Source: Pseudomonas sp. StFLB209 (GTDB taxonomy: Bacteria; Pseudomonadota; Gammaproteobacteria; Pseudomonadales; Pseudomonadaceae). Taken from it: a DNA stretch of 64,000 nucleotides. Below, piece by piece: positions 7,401-16,252 of the stretch. The notes below the pieces were generated by a model. That model searched no databases, was not told the DNA's origin, and worked only from the letters and a program-made list of their open reading frames with translations. Where the stretch lies: contig NZ_AP014637.1 of the NCBI RefSeq assembly GCF_000829415.1, forward strand, positions 6,155,001 through 6,219,000. Reading direction: 5' to 3'. A program made the position numbers and the translations under genes. The first letter of the stretch is position 1, and each line of letters starts with the position of its first letter.

Positions 7401-8897
7401 ATGTCGGTCATGCGCAATACGCTGTTCAACTATGCCGGGCAAGCCTACGTGCTGCTGGTCGGCATTGCTGTAATGCCGTTCTACCTGGCGCATCTGGGGG
7501 CAGAGGCCTATGGCCTGATCGGCTTCTTCACGGTGTTGCAAGCCTGGTTGCAATTGCTCGACGCCGGCCTGTCACCGAGCCTGGTACGCGCCGTTACCCA
7601 ACAACCGGCAGACGCAGCCGGTCGCCAGGCAAGCGGGCGGCTGCTGCGCTCGTTCGAGCTGCTGTTCGTGCCGCTGACCGTCGCTTGCGCGCTGGCCGTG
7701 CACCTGGCCAGTGCGTGGCTGGCCAGCCAATGGCTGAACGCACAAGTGCTCTCGGCGCAGACTGTCAGCGATTGCATTAGCCTGATGGGCGTGATTATCG
7801 CGCTGCGCCTGTACGCGACCCTGTATCGCAGCGGGCTACAGGGCCTGGAACAGCACGCCTGGCTGAACGCCGCCAATGTGCTGGTCGCGACCCTGCGTTA
7901 TTTCGGTGCCCTGCTGCTGGTCAGCCTGTGGTCGCAAGAGGTACGCGATTTTTTCCTGTTCCAGGTACTGGTCAGCCTGCTGGAAAGCTTGCTGTTCGCG
8001 GTGCGAGCCTGGCGGCAAATGCCTGCCGGCCTGGCTGGTTTCGATGCCGCGCTGGTCAGGCCGCTCATGCCGTTCGCCGCCAGCCTGTCGTTCACCGCGA
8101 TCCTGTGGATCGTGCTGACCCAACTGGACAAGGTGTTGTTGGCCGAGCGCCTGCCGCTCGATGAATACGGCTACTTCGCGCTGATCGCACTGATCGCCAC
8201 CGGCCTGCTGACCCTGACCAACCCGCTGGTGCAGACCCTGCTGCCGCGCCTGGCACGGTTGATGGCCGAGAACCGCGAAGCGGACATGCACCGGCTGTTT
8301 CTTGATGCCCACCGGTTTGTCTGCACCCTGCTGTTTCCTCTGGCAGGGATCATCGCCCTGCATGGCCAGGCGCTGATCTATGCCTGGACCGGCGACCTGC
8401 AGGCCGCCCGCTGGAGCCAGCCGGTGCTGGGCTGGTACGTGCTGGGCAGCGCGATCATGGCCATCAGCGGCTTTCAGTTTTACCTGCAATACGCCTACGG
8501 GCAGATCCGCCTGCACGTCACCTACAGCCTGGTTTGCGCCGTCATCAGCGTGCCGCTGACGGTCTGGGCCATCCATGAACTGGGCGTGCTCGGTGCAGCG
8601 CTGAGCTGGGCCGGCCTGCGTCTGGTGTCACTGGCGATCTGGCCGCTGATCGTCCACCGCCGCCTGGCGCCTGCCCTGCATGGGCCGTGGCTGCGCGACC
8701 TGCTGCGGATCAGCCTGATGACCTTGCTCGGCCTGACGCTGAGTGCGCCGCTGTTCAAACTGATTGCCGGCCCTGATCGTTTCAGCGTGGTCCTTGCGCT
8801 GGCGCTCTGCGGTTTGCTGACCCTGTTGCCGGTGACCCTCAGTCATCGCCCGCTGCTGCACAAGATCTATCTAACGTTGAGCAAACCGAGTACCTGA
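7401..8897 (+). CDS. wzx: Wzx-type lipid-linked oligosaccharide flippase
   Basis: A polytopic inner-membrane protein of 498 residues with about twelve to fourteen hydrophobic segments, of the polysaccharide biosynthesis/MATE-like flippase superfamily. It should move undecaprenyl-PP-linked repeat units to the periplasmic face. The opening MRNTLFNYAGQAYVLLVGIAVMPFYL and the following LGAEAYGLIGFF are characteristic of these flippases. I use the ATG at 7401, because the frame is open further upstream only as an overlap with the aminotransferase gene. No Wzy polymerase accompanies it. The gene symbol is by role. Confidence 0.82.
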   Translation: MSVMRNTLFNYAGQAYVLLVGIAVMPFYLAHLGAEAYGLIGFFTVLQAWLQLLDAGLSPSLVRAVTQQPADAAGRQASGRLLRSFELLFVPLTVACALAVHLASAWLASQWLNAQVLSAQTVSDCISLMGVIIALRLYATLYRSGLQGLEQHAWLNAANVLVATLRYFGALLLVSLWSQEVRDFFLFQVLVSLLESLLFAVRAWRQMPAGLAGFDAALVRPLMPFAASLSFTAILWIVLTQLDKVLLAERLPLDEYGYFALIALIATGLLTLTNPLVQTLLPRLARLMAENREADMHRLFLDAHRFVCTLLFPLAGIIALHGQALIYAWTGDLQAARWSQPVLGWYVLGSAIMAISGFQFYLQYAYGQIRLHVTYSLVCAVISVPLTVWAIHELGVLGAALSWAGLRLVSLAIWPLIVHRRLAPALHGPWLRDLLRISLMTLLGLTLSAPLFKLIAGPDRFSVVLALALCGLLTLLPVTLSHRPLLHKIYLTLSKPST

Positions 8898-8900
8898 GCC

Positions 8901-9836
8901 ATGGATGCCATTGCCCGTCATACGCGCCACGAATCGTCCCAGCCACCGTTGTTGAGCATTGTCTGCCCGACCTATAACCAGGAAGCGTTCATCGCCCAGA
9001 CCCTGGATGGATTTCTGGCGCAGCAGACCGATTTCAACTTCGAGATCCTCATCAACGACGATGCCTCGACTGACAACACCGCGCGGATCATCGCGCAATA
9101 CGCCGAGCGCTATGCGCACATCATCCGGCCGTTTTATCAGAGCGAAAATCAGTTTCGGCTCGGCAAGCCCTGTGTGCCCGAATTGTTTGTCAAAGCGCGG
9201 GGCCGCTATATCGCGTTCTGTGAAGGTGATGACTACTGGACCGACCCGCGCAAACTGCAGTTGCAGGTGGATTTTCTGGAGCGCCACCCCGACTACGTGA
9301 TCACCTACCACGACGCGATTGCCTTCGATGACAAGGGCCAGTACGGCGTGCAACTGCAAGGTAAATTGCGCGGCGATGCCACTGCGCTGGAGCTGCAAAA
9401 GGCCCGGCCCATATCGACCCTGACCACCTGTTTTCGCAATGTGCTGAGCAGCATGCCGCCAGAGTTGCAGATGCGCGTCGCACCGCTCAACGACCTGTGC
9501 TGGTGGTCGCTGCTCGGCGCCTATGGCAAAGGCAAGTTCATGGCGCAAATCAAACCGGCGGCCTACCGCCTGCACCCTGGCGGGATCTTTTCGATGCGTA
9601 GCGACAAGCGCAAGTTGCACATGAGCCTGCAGACCAGCTCAAGCCTGGCCAACTACTACCACCGCCTCGGCAACCAGGCGCTGTATGAGCACTTCCTGAT
9701 CCAGAGTGTCTGCCTGTCGCTGTCTGCCTTGTCGCCGCGCCACAAGGTCCAGGCCCTGCTGCGGGTGGCACGCAACTTCGTTGTCAACCTTGGCCGGCGC
9801 CTGCGTCCACAACCGGCCAAAGCCCATGTTCAGTGA
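8901..9836 (+). CDS. Glycosyltransferase family 2
   Basis: A 311-residue cytosolic or membrane-associated GT-A enzyme. The N-terminal SIVCPTYNQEAFIAQTLDGFL nucleotide-binding strand, EILINDDASTDNT and CEGDDYWTDPRKL (the DxD-like metal site) are standard for GT2. The segment YVITYHDAIAFDD belongs to the acceptor region. It should add one sugar to the growing lipid-linked repeat unit. Donor and linkage cannot be read from the sequence. It begins 3 bp after the flippase stop and its end overlaps the phosphatase start by 11 bp. Confidence 0.85.
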   Translation: MDAIARHTRHESSQPPLLSIVCPTYNQEAFIAQTLDGFLAQQTDFNFEILINDDASTDNTARIIAQYAERYAHIIRPFYQSENQFRLGKPCVPELFVKARGRYIAFCEGDDYWTDPRKLQLQVDFLERHPDYVITYHDAIAFDDKGQYGVQLQGKLRGDATALELQKARPISTLTTCFRNVLSSMPPELQMRVAPLNDLCWWSLLGAYGKGKFMAQIKPAAYRLHPGGIFSMRSDKRKLHMSLQTSSSLANYYHRLGNQALYEHFLIQSVCLSLSALSPRHKVQALLRVARNFVVNLGRRLRPQPAKAHVQ

Positions 9837-10281
9837 ACTGCTGGTGGTCTGCGTCGGCAACATCTGCCGCAGCCCCATGGCCGAGGCCATTCTGCGTGAC
9901 CGGCTGGCAGACCGGCCGATCTCGATCCGCTCGGCCGGCCTGCACGCGCTGACCGGCGCACCGATCGATGGCCTGGCCAGGGAAGTACTGGACCTTCACG
10001 GCCTTGAGTTGCCCGGCCATCGCTCGCAGCAGGTGGACCGGCAAATGTTGCGCCGTGCCGACCTGATCCTGTCGATGGAGCAACCGCACCTGGCCAGTCT
10101 GTTTCGTCTGGCCCCGGAGGTGCGCGGCAAGACCTTCCTGATCGGCCAGTGGCAGCACGCGGCAGAAATCGTCGACCCCTATAAGCGCCCCAGAGCGGCG
10201 TTCGAACAGACCTACACGCATCTGTCGCGCTGCGTCGATGACTGGCTTCCTTATATTCAGTCAGGAGATCCGAACCAATGA
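9826..10281 (+). CDS. wzb: Low-molecular-weight protein tyrosine phosphatase (Wzb-like)
   Basis: A 151-residue phosphatase with the P-loop CVGNICRS starting at the nucleophile C9, with R15 closing the C-X5-R motif, and the general-acid segment DPYKRP near residue 119. In EPS systems this enzyme removes phosphates from the C-terminal tyrosine cluster of the Wzc kinase, and cycling of that phosphorylation is needed for polymer export. The start at 9826 overlaps the preceding glycosyltransferase gene, and its stop overlaps the kinase start by 4 bp (ATGA). The pair is therefore almost certainly translationally coupled. Confidence 0.92.
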   Translation: MFSELLVVCVGNICRSPMAEAILRDRLADRPISIRSAGLHALTGAPIDGLAREVLDLHGLELPGHRSQQVDRQMLRRADLILSMEQPHLASLFRLAPEVRGKTFLIGQWQHAAEIVDPYKRPRAAFEQTYTHLSRCVDDWLPYIQSGDPNQ

Positions 10282-12494
10282 CTGTCATGAACCGCTCCAC
10301 CCTGGACCACTACCAGGACACCCGGATCGACCTGACCACCCTGTTACACCTGTTGCTCGACCACAAGCGCCTGATTTTCTGGCTGACCGGCATGTTCTTG
10401 GTGCTCGGCGTACTGTACGTGGTGCTCGCCACACCGGTGTACCAGGCCTCGGCGATGATCCAGATCGAACCGCGCAAGGTTGGTATCGAAGGCGTGCCGG
10501 AGGTCAGCAACAAACCGATGTCGGCCTCCCAGGCCACCACCGAGATCGAGCTGATCAAATCCCGCGCGCTGCTGGTCAAGGTGGTCGATGACCTGCGCCT
10601 GAACATCGAGGCAACCCCCGACCACGTGCCGGTCATCGGCGCCTGGCTGGCGCGTAATTTCCAGCCCCAGTACCAAGGGCAACTGGCCGAACCGCTGTTT
10701 GGCCTCGATAGCTATGCATGGGGCGGGGAGAAGCTCGATATTTTCCAGCTCACAGTGCCCGAGGCGTTGCTGGGTGAGGCATTGAAACTGGTGGCCGGCA
10801 AAACCGGTGAGTACAGCCTGTATGACGCCGACGGCAATCTGCTGCTCAATGGCGCGGTACGACGCACCAGCCTGGGCCATGGTGTGATCATGCAGGTCGC
10901 CGAACTCAACGCCCGTCCCGGCACCGAGTTCAGCGTGTCGCGTCAGCGCACCCTGAGCAGCGCGCTGCTCTGGCAGGATCGCCTGAAGATCATCGAGGCC
11001 GGCAAGGACTCGGGCATCATCTACCTCTCTCTGCAGGACCCGGACGCCGAGAAAGCCAACCGCATTCTCAACGAGGTCAGCCGCCTGTATGTGCGCCAGA
11101 ATGTCGAGCGCAGTTCGGCCGAAGCCGCGCAGCGGCTGGAGTTTCTTCGCTCGCAATTGCCGATGGTGCGCAAGCAACTCGAAGAAGCCGAGACCGCTCT
11201 GCAGAAATTCCAGACCAGCGCCCGCTCGGTGGACCTGTCCATTGAAACCAAAGGCGTGCTCGATCAGGTCGTGGAGATGGACAACCGGCTCTCGGAGCTC
11301 AAGCTCAAACGCGTCGAGCTGGAGCGTCTTTACACCCGCGAGCACCCCACCTACCGCAGCTTGATGAGCCAGATCGGCCAACTGGAAGGCCAGAAGCAGA
11401 TCCTGCTGAAAAAGATCGACAGCCTGCCCCAGTCACAGCAAGAACTGTTGCGCCTGACCCGCGACATGCAGGTCATCAGTCAGACCTACACCCTGATGCT
11501 CAACAAGAGCCAGGAACAGGACATCCTGCGCGCCGGCAGCATCGGCAACGTACGCATCATCGACAATGCCGACACCAACATCGAGAAACCCGTCAAGCCA
11601 ATGAAGAAACTGCTGGTGCTGGTCGCCACCCTATGTGGCGCCCTGCTGGCGGTGATCATCATTTTTATCCGCCAGGCGTTCTATCGCGGCATCGAAAACC
11701 CCGACCTGATCGAAAACCTCGGCATGCCGGTGTACGCCTCGCTGCCGTTCTCGCGCCAGCAAGAGCGTCTGGATAAAACCGCCAACGCGGCGGGCTTGCC
11801 CCGCGAGTCGCGCCTGCTCAGCACCCGCGCCCCGGAAGAACTGGCCCTGGAATCCTTGCGCAGCCTGCGCACCAGCCTGCATTTTGCGATGCTCGAAGCG
11901 CGCAACAATGTGCTGATGATCACCAGCCCCCTGCCCGGCGCCGGCAAGTCGTTCGTCTCCGCCAACCTGGCGGTGATCATTGCCCAGACCGGCAAGCGGG
12001 TCCTGCTGATCGACGCCGACATGCGCAGGGGCTACCTGCACAAGGTACTGGGCCTGCAACCGCGCCACGGGTTGTCTGACACCCTGGCAGCAAGGCTCAA
12101 GTACACCGAGGTCATTCATCACACCGAAGTCCGTCACCTGGACTTCATTTCCTGTGGCTTCGCGGCGCCCAACCCGTCGGAATTGCTGATGCACGACAAC
12201 TTCAACCGGATGCTCGGCGAGCTATCGCCGCAGTACGACCTGATCATCATCGACACCCCGCCGATCCTCGCCGTGACCGACGGCACCCTGGTCGGCCGCC
12301 AGGCCGGCACTTGCCTGCTGGTGGCACGTTTCGGCCTGACCACCACCCGCGAACTGGAAGCCTGCAAACGCCGCCTCAACCAGAACGGCATCGTCATCAA
12401 GGGCGCGATTTTCAACGCAGTGGTGCGCAAGGCCTCCACCGCCGAATACGACTGCACGACCTACGGCTACAGCTACCACCCGGTTCAAAAATAA
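10278..12494 (+). CDS. wzc: Wzc-type chain-length regulator and bacterial tyrosine kinase
   Basis: A 738-residue inner-membrane protein. A transmembrane helix near residues 33-52 opens a Wzz-type periplasmic domain with long coiled-coil stretches (around residues 270-390). A second helix lies near 443-464. The cytosolic BY-kinase follows, with Walker A PLPGAGKS near 551-558, Walker A' VLLIDADMRRG and Walker B LIIIDTPPI. The C-terminal tail EYDCTTYGYSYH holds the tyrosine cluster used for trans-phosphorylation. It partners with the phosphatase just upstream and with the outer-membrane Wza at the end of the operon. AGGAGA precedes the start. The symbol is by role. Confidence 0.93.
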   Translation: MTVMNRSTLDHYQDTRIDLTTLLHLLLDHKRLIFWLTGMFLVLGVLYVVLATPVYQASAMIQIEPRKVGIEGVPEVSNKPMSASQATTEIELIKSRALLVKVVDDLRLNIEATPDHVPVIGAWLARNFQPQYQGQLAEPLFGLDSYAWGGEKLDIFQLTVPEALLGEALKLVAGKTGEYSLYDADGNLLLNGAVRRTSLGHGVIMQVAELNARPGTEFSVSRQRTLSSALLWQDRLKIIEAGKDSGIIYLSLQDPDAEKANRILNEVSRLYVRQNVERSSAEAAQRLEFLRSQLPMVRKQLEEAETALQKFQTSARSVDLSIETKGVLDQVVEMDNRLSELKLKRVELERLYTREHPTYRSLMSQIGQLEGQKQILLKKIDSLPQSQQELLRLTRDMQVISQTYTLMLNKSQEQDILRAGSIGNVRIIDNADTNIEKPVKPMKKLLVLVATLCGALLAVIIIFIRQAFYRGIENPDLIENLGMPVYASLPFSRQQERLDKTANAAGLPRESRLLSTRAPEELALESLRSLRTSLHFAMLEARNNVLMITSPLPGAGKSFVSANLAVIIAQTGKRVLLIDADMRRGYLHKVLGLQPRHGLSDTLAARLKYTEVIHHTEVRHLDFISCGFAAPNPSELLMHDNFNRMLGELSPQYDLIIIDTPPILAVTDGTLVGRQAGTCLLVARFGLTTTRELEACKRRLNQNGIVIKGAIFNAVVRKASTAEYDCTTYGYSYHPVQK

Positions 12495-12524
12495 ACCGGC
12501 CTGCGACGAACAAGGAGCTTTACC

Positions 12525-13307
12525 ATGACCAGGACCATCGCAATGATGCAGCCGTACCTGTTTCCCTATCTGGGCTATTTCCAGCTCATCGCCACCGCCG
12601 ATGTATTCGTACTGGGCGATGACCTGCAATACATCCGCGCCGGCTGGGTCAACCGTAACCGTATCCTCTGCGAAGGCCAGCCACGGCTGATGACTTTTGC
12701 AGTCAAAAAGGACCGCTTCGAGCTGCCCATCATGCAGCGCCAACTGGCCGACAGTTTTTTCGAGAACGACGCGCCGCGGCTGGTCAACCTGCTCGTTCAC
12801 AGCTACCGCAAGGCACCTTACTTCAGTGAGGTCATGCCGCTGCTGGAGCGGCTGATCCGATTCCCCCAACACAATCTGGCCCTGTATGCAGAAAACGCCC
12901 TGCGTGAAATCTGCGCTTACCTACAGATCAGCACGCCGATCCTGCGCGGCTCAAACCTCACCCTTAGCGCCTGCACGGACAAGCAGGAGCGGGTCATCAA
13001 CATCGCCCACACCTTTTCGGCAGGCACCTTCCTCAATCCGATTGGCGGCCTTGAGCTGTACGACCGTGAGCGCTTCGCCCGCAACGGCCTGCAACTGCGC
13101 TTCTTCACCATGAACCCGATCAGCTATGCACAGCTCAAGCATGAGTTCGTGCCCAACCTGTCGATCATCGATGTGCTGATGTTCAACAGCGTCGAGCAGG
13201 TGCAGGCGCTGCTCGGCAACTTCAGTGTGAGTGAGGGCGGTGCTGCCAACGACCCGTGCATGGACGCCGATATCGTGCCGTTCAGCTCACAGCTTGCCGG
13301 GGAGTGA
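12525..13307 (+). CDS. WbqC family protein
   Basis: A 260-residue protein matching the WbqC-like family, with the typical start TIAMMQPYLFPYLGYFQLIA and DDLQYIRAGWVNRNRIL. Its catalytic role is not established to my knowledge. Members commonly sit in O-antigen and EPS clusters next to amino-sugar genes, which fits the DegT aminotransferase in this operon, so a role in modifying an amino sugar is a reasonable guess. AAGGAGCTTTACC precedes the ATG. It is 30 bp after the kinase and 4 bp before the antiterminator gene. Confidence 0.8.
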   Translation: MTRTIAMMQPYLFPYLGYFQLIATADVFVLGDDLQYIRAGWVNRNRILCEGQPRLMTFAVKKDRFELPIMQRQLADSFFENDAPRLVNLLVHSYRKAPYFSEVMPLLERLIRFPQHNLALYAENALREICAYLQISTPILRGSNLTLSACTDKQERVINIAHTFSAGTFLNPIGGLELYDRERFARNGLQLRFFTMNPISYAQLKHEFVPNLSIIDVLMFNSVEQVQALLGNFSVSEGGAANDPCMDADIVPFSSQLAGE

Positions 13308-13311
13308 TTGC

Positions 13312-13797
13312 ATGACGACTCTCGCCGTCCCCGCCCGCTGGTACCTGATCCAGACCCGCCCACGCCAGGAAGCCCGTGCCCTGGAGCATCTGCAGCGCCA
13401 GCAGTTCGAGTGCTATCAGCCGCTGACCAATAACACGGCCCGCCCCGAAACCCTGTTTCCCGGCTATCTGTTCATCCGCATGGACCAGATGCAGGACAAC
13501 TGGTACCCGATTCGCTCCACCCGTGGCGTGTCGCGAATCGTGACGTTCGGTAGCCAGCCGACCCCGGTAAGCGATGAACTGATCGAACAGATCCGCCAGC
13601 GCCTGGCCGGTCAGACACCGCACTCAAGCTTCAACCAAGGTGACCCGGTGCTGATCCGCAGCCGCAGCTTCTGTGACGTGGAAGCCATTTTTCTGGCCTT
13701 CGACGGCACCGAACGGGCCGTGATCCTGCTTAACCTGATGCAGCGCCAGCACCGGGTCGTCCTGCCGCTCAACGAGTTGGCGCGTGTACCGGCCTGA
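13312..13797 (+). CDS. RfaH/NusG-family transcription antiterminator
   Basis: A 161-residue NusG paralogue. The N-terminal NGN domain has WYLIQTRPRQEARALEHLQRQ, LFPGYLFIRM and STRGVSRIVTFG, which line up closely with E. coli RfaH. The C-terminal KOW part has FNQGDPVLIRS and the RfaH-like run EAIFLAFDGTERAVILLNLM. RfaH-type factors load at ops sites and suppress pausing and Rho termination in long surface-polysaccharide operons. An exact ops site sits in this operon's leader, so autogenous control is likely. GGGGAG precedes the ATG at 13312; the frame is open further upstream but only inside the wbqC-like gene. It lies in the middle of the operon rather than at its head. Confidence 0.9.
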   Translation: MTTLAVPARWYLIQTRPRQEARALEHLQRQQFECYQPLTNNTARPETLFPGYLFIRMDQMQDNWYPIRSTRGVSRIVTFGSQPTPVSDELIEQIRQRLAGQTPHSSFNQGDPVLIRSRSFCDVEAIFLAFDGTERAVILLNLMQRQHRVVLPLNELARVPA

Positions 13798-13828
13798 AGC
13801 CTGCGGATTTGTCGGCTGGATTGCTTCT

Positions 13829-13922
13829 CTGTAGGAGCGACCTTGGTCGCGAATGCTATTGGCCAGGCGCCACAAATGTCGTGACTGCAATTGCCTCTTC
13901 GCGAGCAAGTTCGCTCCTACAG
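13829..13922. repeat. Inverted REP doublet inside the EPS operon
   Basis: Two REP-type elements face each other: GTAGGAGCGACCTTGGTCGC (from 13831) and its inverted relative GCGAGCAAGTTCGCTCCTAC (to 13920). Each has an internal palindrome, and the two are separated by about 45 bp. They fill the 162 bp gap between the antiterminator gene and the next glycosyltransferase gene, one of the widest gaps inside the operon. Such doublets can stabilise upstream mRNA or partially terminate. Confidence 0.8.
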
Positions 13923-13959
13923 GCAAATCACCACCCTCGCCTTTACAACGGAATGTCCC

Positions 13960-14961
13960 ATGTCCAAGCAGACCACGCTGGTGACCCTGACCTACGGGGA
14001 TCGCTACAGCTATTTGCATACGCTGATCAGCCGCTCGCTGGCAAACCCCTTGATCGAGCGGGTCATTGTGGTCAGTAACGCCTCGACGGCGCCGCTGCAC
14101 AAATTGACCGAACAGTGGCCCGAGCAGGTTCGGGTGATCCACCTTGAGCACAACACCGGCTCGGCCAACGGCTATGCCATAGGGATTCAGGCCGCGCTGC
14201 AGGCCGGTGGCGAGTACCTGTGGTTGATGGACGACGACAATGCGCCGACGCCCAATGCCGTAGAAGTGCTGCATGACCGGCTACAACGCCTGATCCAGGC
14301 GCACGACGCCGACAACACCGCAGTGCTCGGCTTTCGCCCTACCCATCAGGCCGACATTGCCACCGGCGTGCCGCAGCGTTTTGCCCTGCAGAAGCGCTCA
14401 AGCTTTCTGGGTTTTCATATCGCTCAGGTGCCGTACAAACTCTGGCGGCGCTTGCCGTGGGGACGACCACGGCTCAGTGCTGGCCTGCCTTCGCTGGTGC
14501 AACTGCCGTTTGCCACGTACGGCGGTCTGCTGGCCCATCACAGCCTGTACCGCAAGATCGGTCTGCCGCTCGATGCCTTGAAGCTGTACGCCGACGACAA
14601 CGAATACACCTGGCGCATCACCGCCAATGGCGGACGCTTGTTTCTGGTGCCCGAAGCGCTGCTCGACGACCTGGAGCATTCCTGGAACATCAAGCAACGC
14701 ACCAGCAATGTCTACGAGAGTTACCTGCTCGGCGATTCCGACCTGCGCGCCTACTACGGTGCACGTAATCAGGCCTGGTTTGACAAGAACATCTGGGTCA
14801 GTTCGCCGTTGCTCTACCAGCTCAATCGCTGGTTGTTCCTGCGCCTGCTGCGGGTCTTCGCCCGCCGCTGCGATGCCGGCCCGCGTCTGAAACTGCTCGA
14901 ACAGGCGATTGCCGATGGCGAGTCGGGGCTGTTGGGCCTGAACCGGTCCTATCCGCTATGA
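13960..14961 (+). CDS. Glycosyltransferase family 2 (galactofuranosyltransferase-like)
   Basis: A 333-residue GT-A enzyme. VIVVSNASTAPL and EHNTGSANGYAIGIQAA form the nucleotide-sugar pocket, and YLWLMDDDNAPTPNA contains the DDD metal-binding motif. LKLYADDNEYTWRI with a following LEHSW resembles GT2 members that transfer galactofuranose or rhamnose, but the donor remains uncertain. I chose the ATG at 13960, because the upstream open frame runs through the REP doublet. The ribosome site is weak (CGGA). Its stop overlaps the next start as ATGA. Confidence 0.82.
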   Translation: MSKQTTLVTLTYGDRYSYLHTLISRSLANPLIERVIVVSNASTAPLHKLTEQWPEQVRVIHLEHNTGSANGYAIGIQAALQAGGEYLWLMDDDNAPTPNAVEVLHDRLQRLIQAHDADNTAVLGFRPTHQADIATGVPQRFALQKRSSFLGFHIAQVPYKLWRRLPWGRPRLSAGLPSLVQLPFATYGGLLAHHSLYRKIGLPLDALKLYADDNEYTWRITANGGRLFLVPEALLDDLEHSWNIKQRTSNVYESYLLGDSDLRAYYGARNQAWFDKNIWVSSPLLYQLNRWLFLRLLRVFARRCDAGPRLKLLEQAIADGESGLLGLNRSYPL

Positions 14962-16187
14962 AGCTTCTGTTTCTCAGCAGCCTGTATGCCCCGGACATTG
15001 GCGGCGGTGCAGAAATCATCCTGCAACGCACTGTCGAAGGGTTGCAGGCGCGCGGCCATAACGTACGGGTGCTGGTCACGGGTGCCAAAGCCGGCCTGTA
15101 TCAGGAAGAGGTCAATCAGGTCAGGGTCTACCGCGCCGGCCTGCGCAATTTCTACTGGCACTTCACTCAGCGCCGTCCAGGTCGGCTGGCACGCCTTGGC
15201 TGGCACCTGCGTGACCGCTACAACAGCGGCATGCGCGAGCACCTCAAGCGGGTCATCAAGCTCGAACAACCCGACCTGGTGGTCTGCCATAACCTCACCG
15301 GCTGGTCGGTCTCGGCCTGGGATGAAATCAGCCATAACAACCTGCCCATCGTTCAGGTGTTACATGACCTGTACCTGCTGTGCCCGAGCAGCACCATGTT
15401 CAAGCAAGGCCGTGACTGCCAGCAGCGCTGTGGAATGTGCGTGCAGTTTCGCAAGGGGCACGCCGAACGCTCGACGCAGGTCGACAGCGTGGTCGCGGTC
15501 AGCCGCTTCATGCTCGACCGGCTGCGTAACCATGGCTACTTCAAGGGCGCGAGCTGTCAGGTGATCTATAACGCCAGCCCGTTTCCAGCGCCCTTGCCGG
15601 CCTGGTCGCCGAGCCGCAGTGCGCAAGCACCGCTGCGCTTCGGTTATCTGGGCACGCTGTCAGAGCCCAAGGGCGTGGGCTGGCTGATCGAGCAGTTCAA
15701 GCGCCTGCCGTTCGACGCCACGCTCGATATCGCCGGGCGCGGCCAAGTGGCCGATGAACAGCGCTTCAAGGCCATGGCCGGCAATAGCGAGAGGATCCGT
15801 TTTGTCGGCTATCAGCAACCGGAACGGTTCTACGCCGGAATCGATGTGGCGGTGGTGCCTTCGACCTGGAGCGAGCCATTCGGCATGGTCGCCGTAGAAG
15901 CCTGCGCTCATTCGCGGCCGGTGATCGCCAGTCGTATGGGCGGCCTGACGGAGATCATCCAGGACCAGCTCAATGGCCTGCTGTGCAGCCCGGACGACCC
16001 CGACTCACTGGGCCTGGCGATGCTCAAACTGCACCAGCAACCGCAACTACTGGCCCGCCTCAGCGCTCAGGCGCGCAGCAGCGTTGCCGCGCTACTCGAC
16101 CTGGAGTTGATGCTCGACAGCTACGAACGCCTGTTCATCCAGACCCTGCAAGGGCGCATGGCCCTGCCCCAGCCACATCCGATCTGA
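14958..16187 (+). CDS. Glycosyltransferase family 4
   Basis: A 409-residue GT-B enzyme. The N-terminal domain opens with LFLSSLYAPDIGGGAEIIL (glycine-rich acceptor loop). The C-terminal donor domain has FGYLGTLSEPKGVGWLIEQF and PSTWSEPFGMVAVEACAHSRPVI, the E-X7-E retaining motif. A cysteine-rich insert near residues 138-160 (LLCPSSTM, DCQQRCGMC) is seen in some GT4 enzymes and might bind a metal. It overlaps the preceding gene by 4 bp. Donor sugar cannot be inferred. Confidence 0.85.
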   Translation: MKLLFLSSLYAPDIGGGAEIILQRTVEGLQARGHNVRVLVTGAKAGLYQEEVNQVRVYRAGLRNFYWHFTQRRPGRLARLGWHLRDRYNSGMREHLKRVIKLEQPDLVVCHNLTGWSVSAWDEISHNNLPIVQVLHDLYLLCPSSTMFKQGRDCQQRCGMCVQFRKGHAERSTQVDSVVAVSRFMLDRLRNHGYFKGASCQVIYNASPFPAPLPAWSPSRSAQAPLRFGYLGTLSEPKGVGWLIEQFKRLPFDATLDIAGRGQVADEQRFKAMAGNSERIRFVGYQQPERFYAGIDVAVVPSTWSEPFGMVAVEACAHSRPVIASRMGGLTEIIQDQLNGLLCSPDDPDSLGLAMLKLHQQPQLLARLSAQARSSVAALLDLELMLDSYERLFIQTLQGRMALPQPHPI

Positions 16188-16252
16188 CGCCCGCGACACA
16201 ACCCGTCAAGGCTCTGACATTCATCCGCTTCATCACTTTGCAGGCCCCTGCG

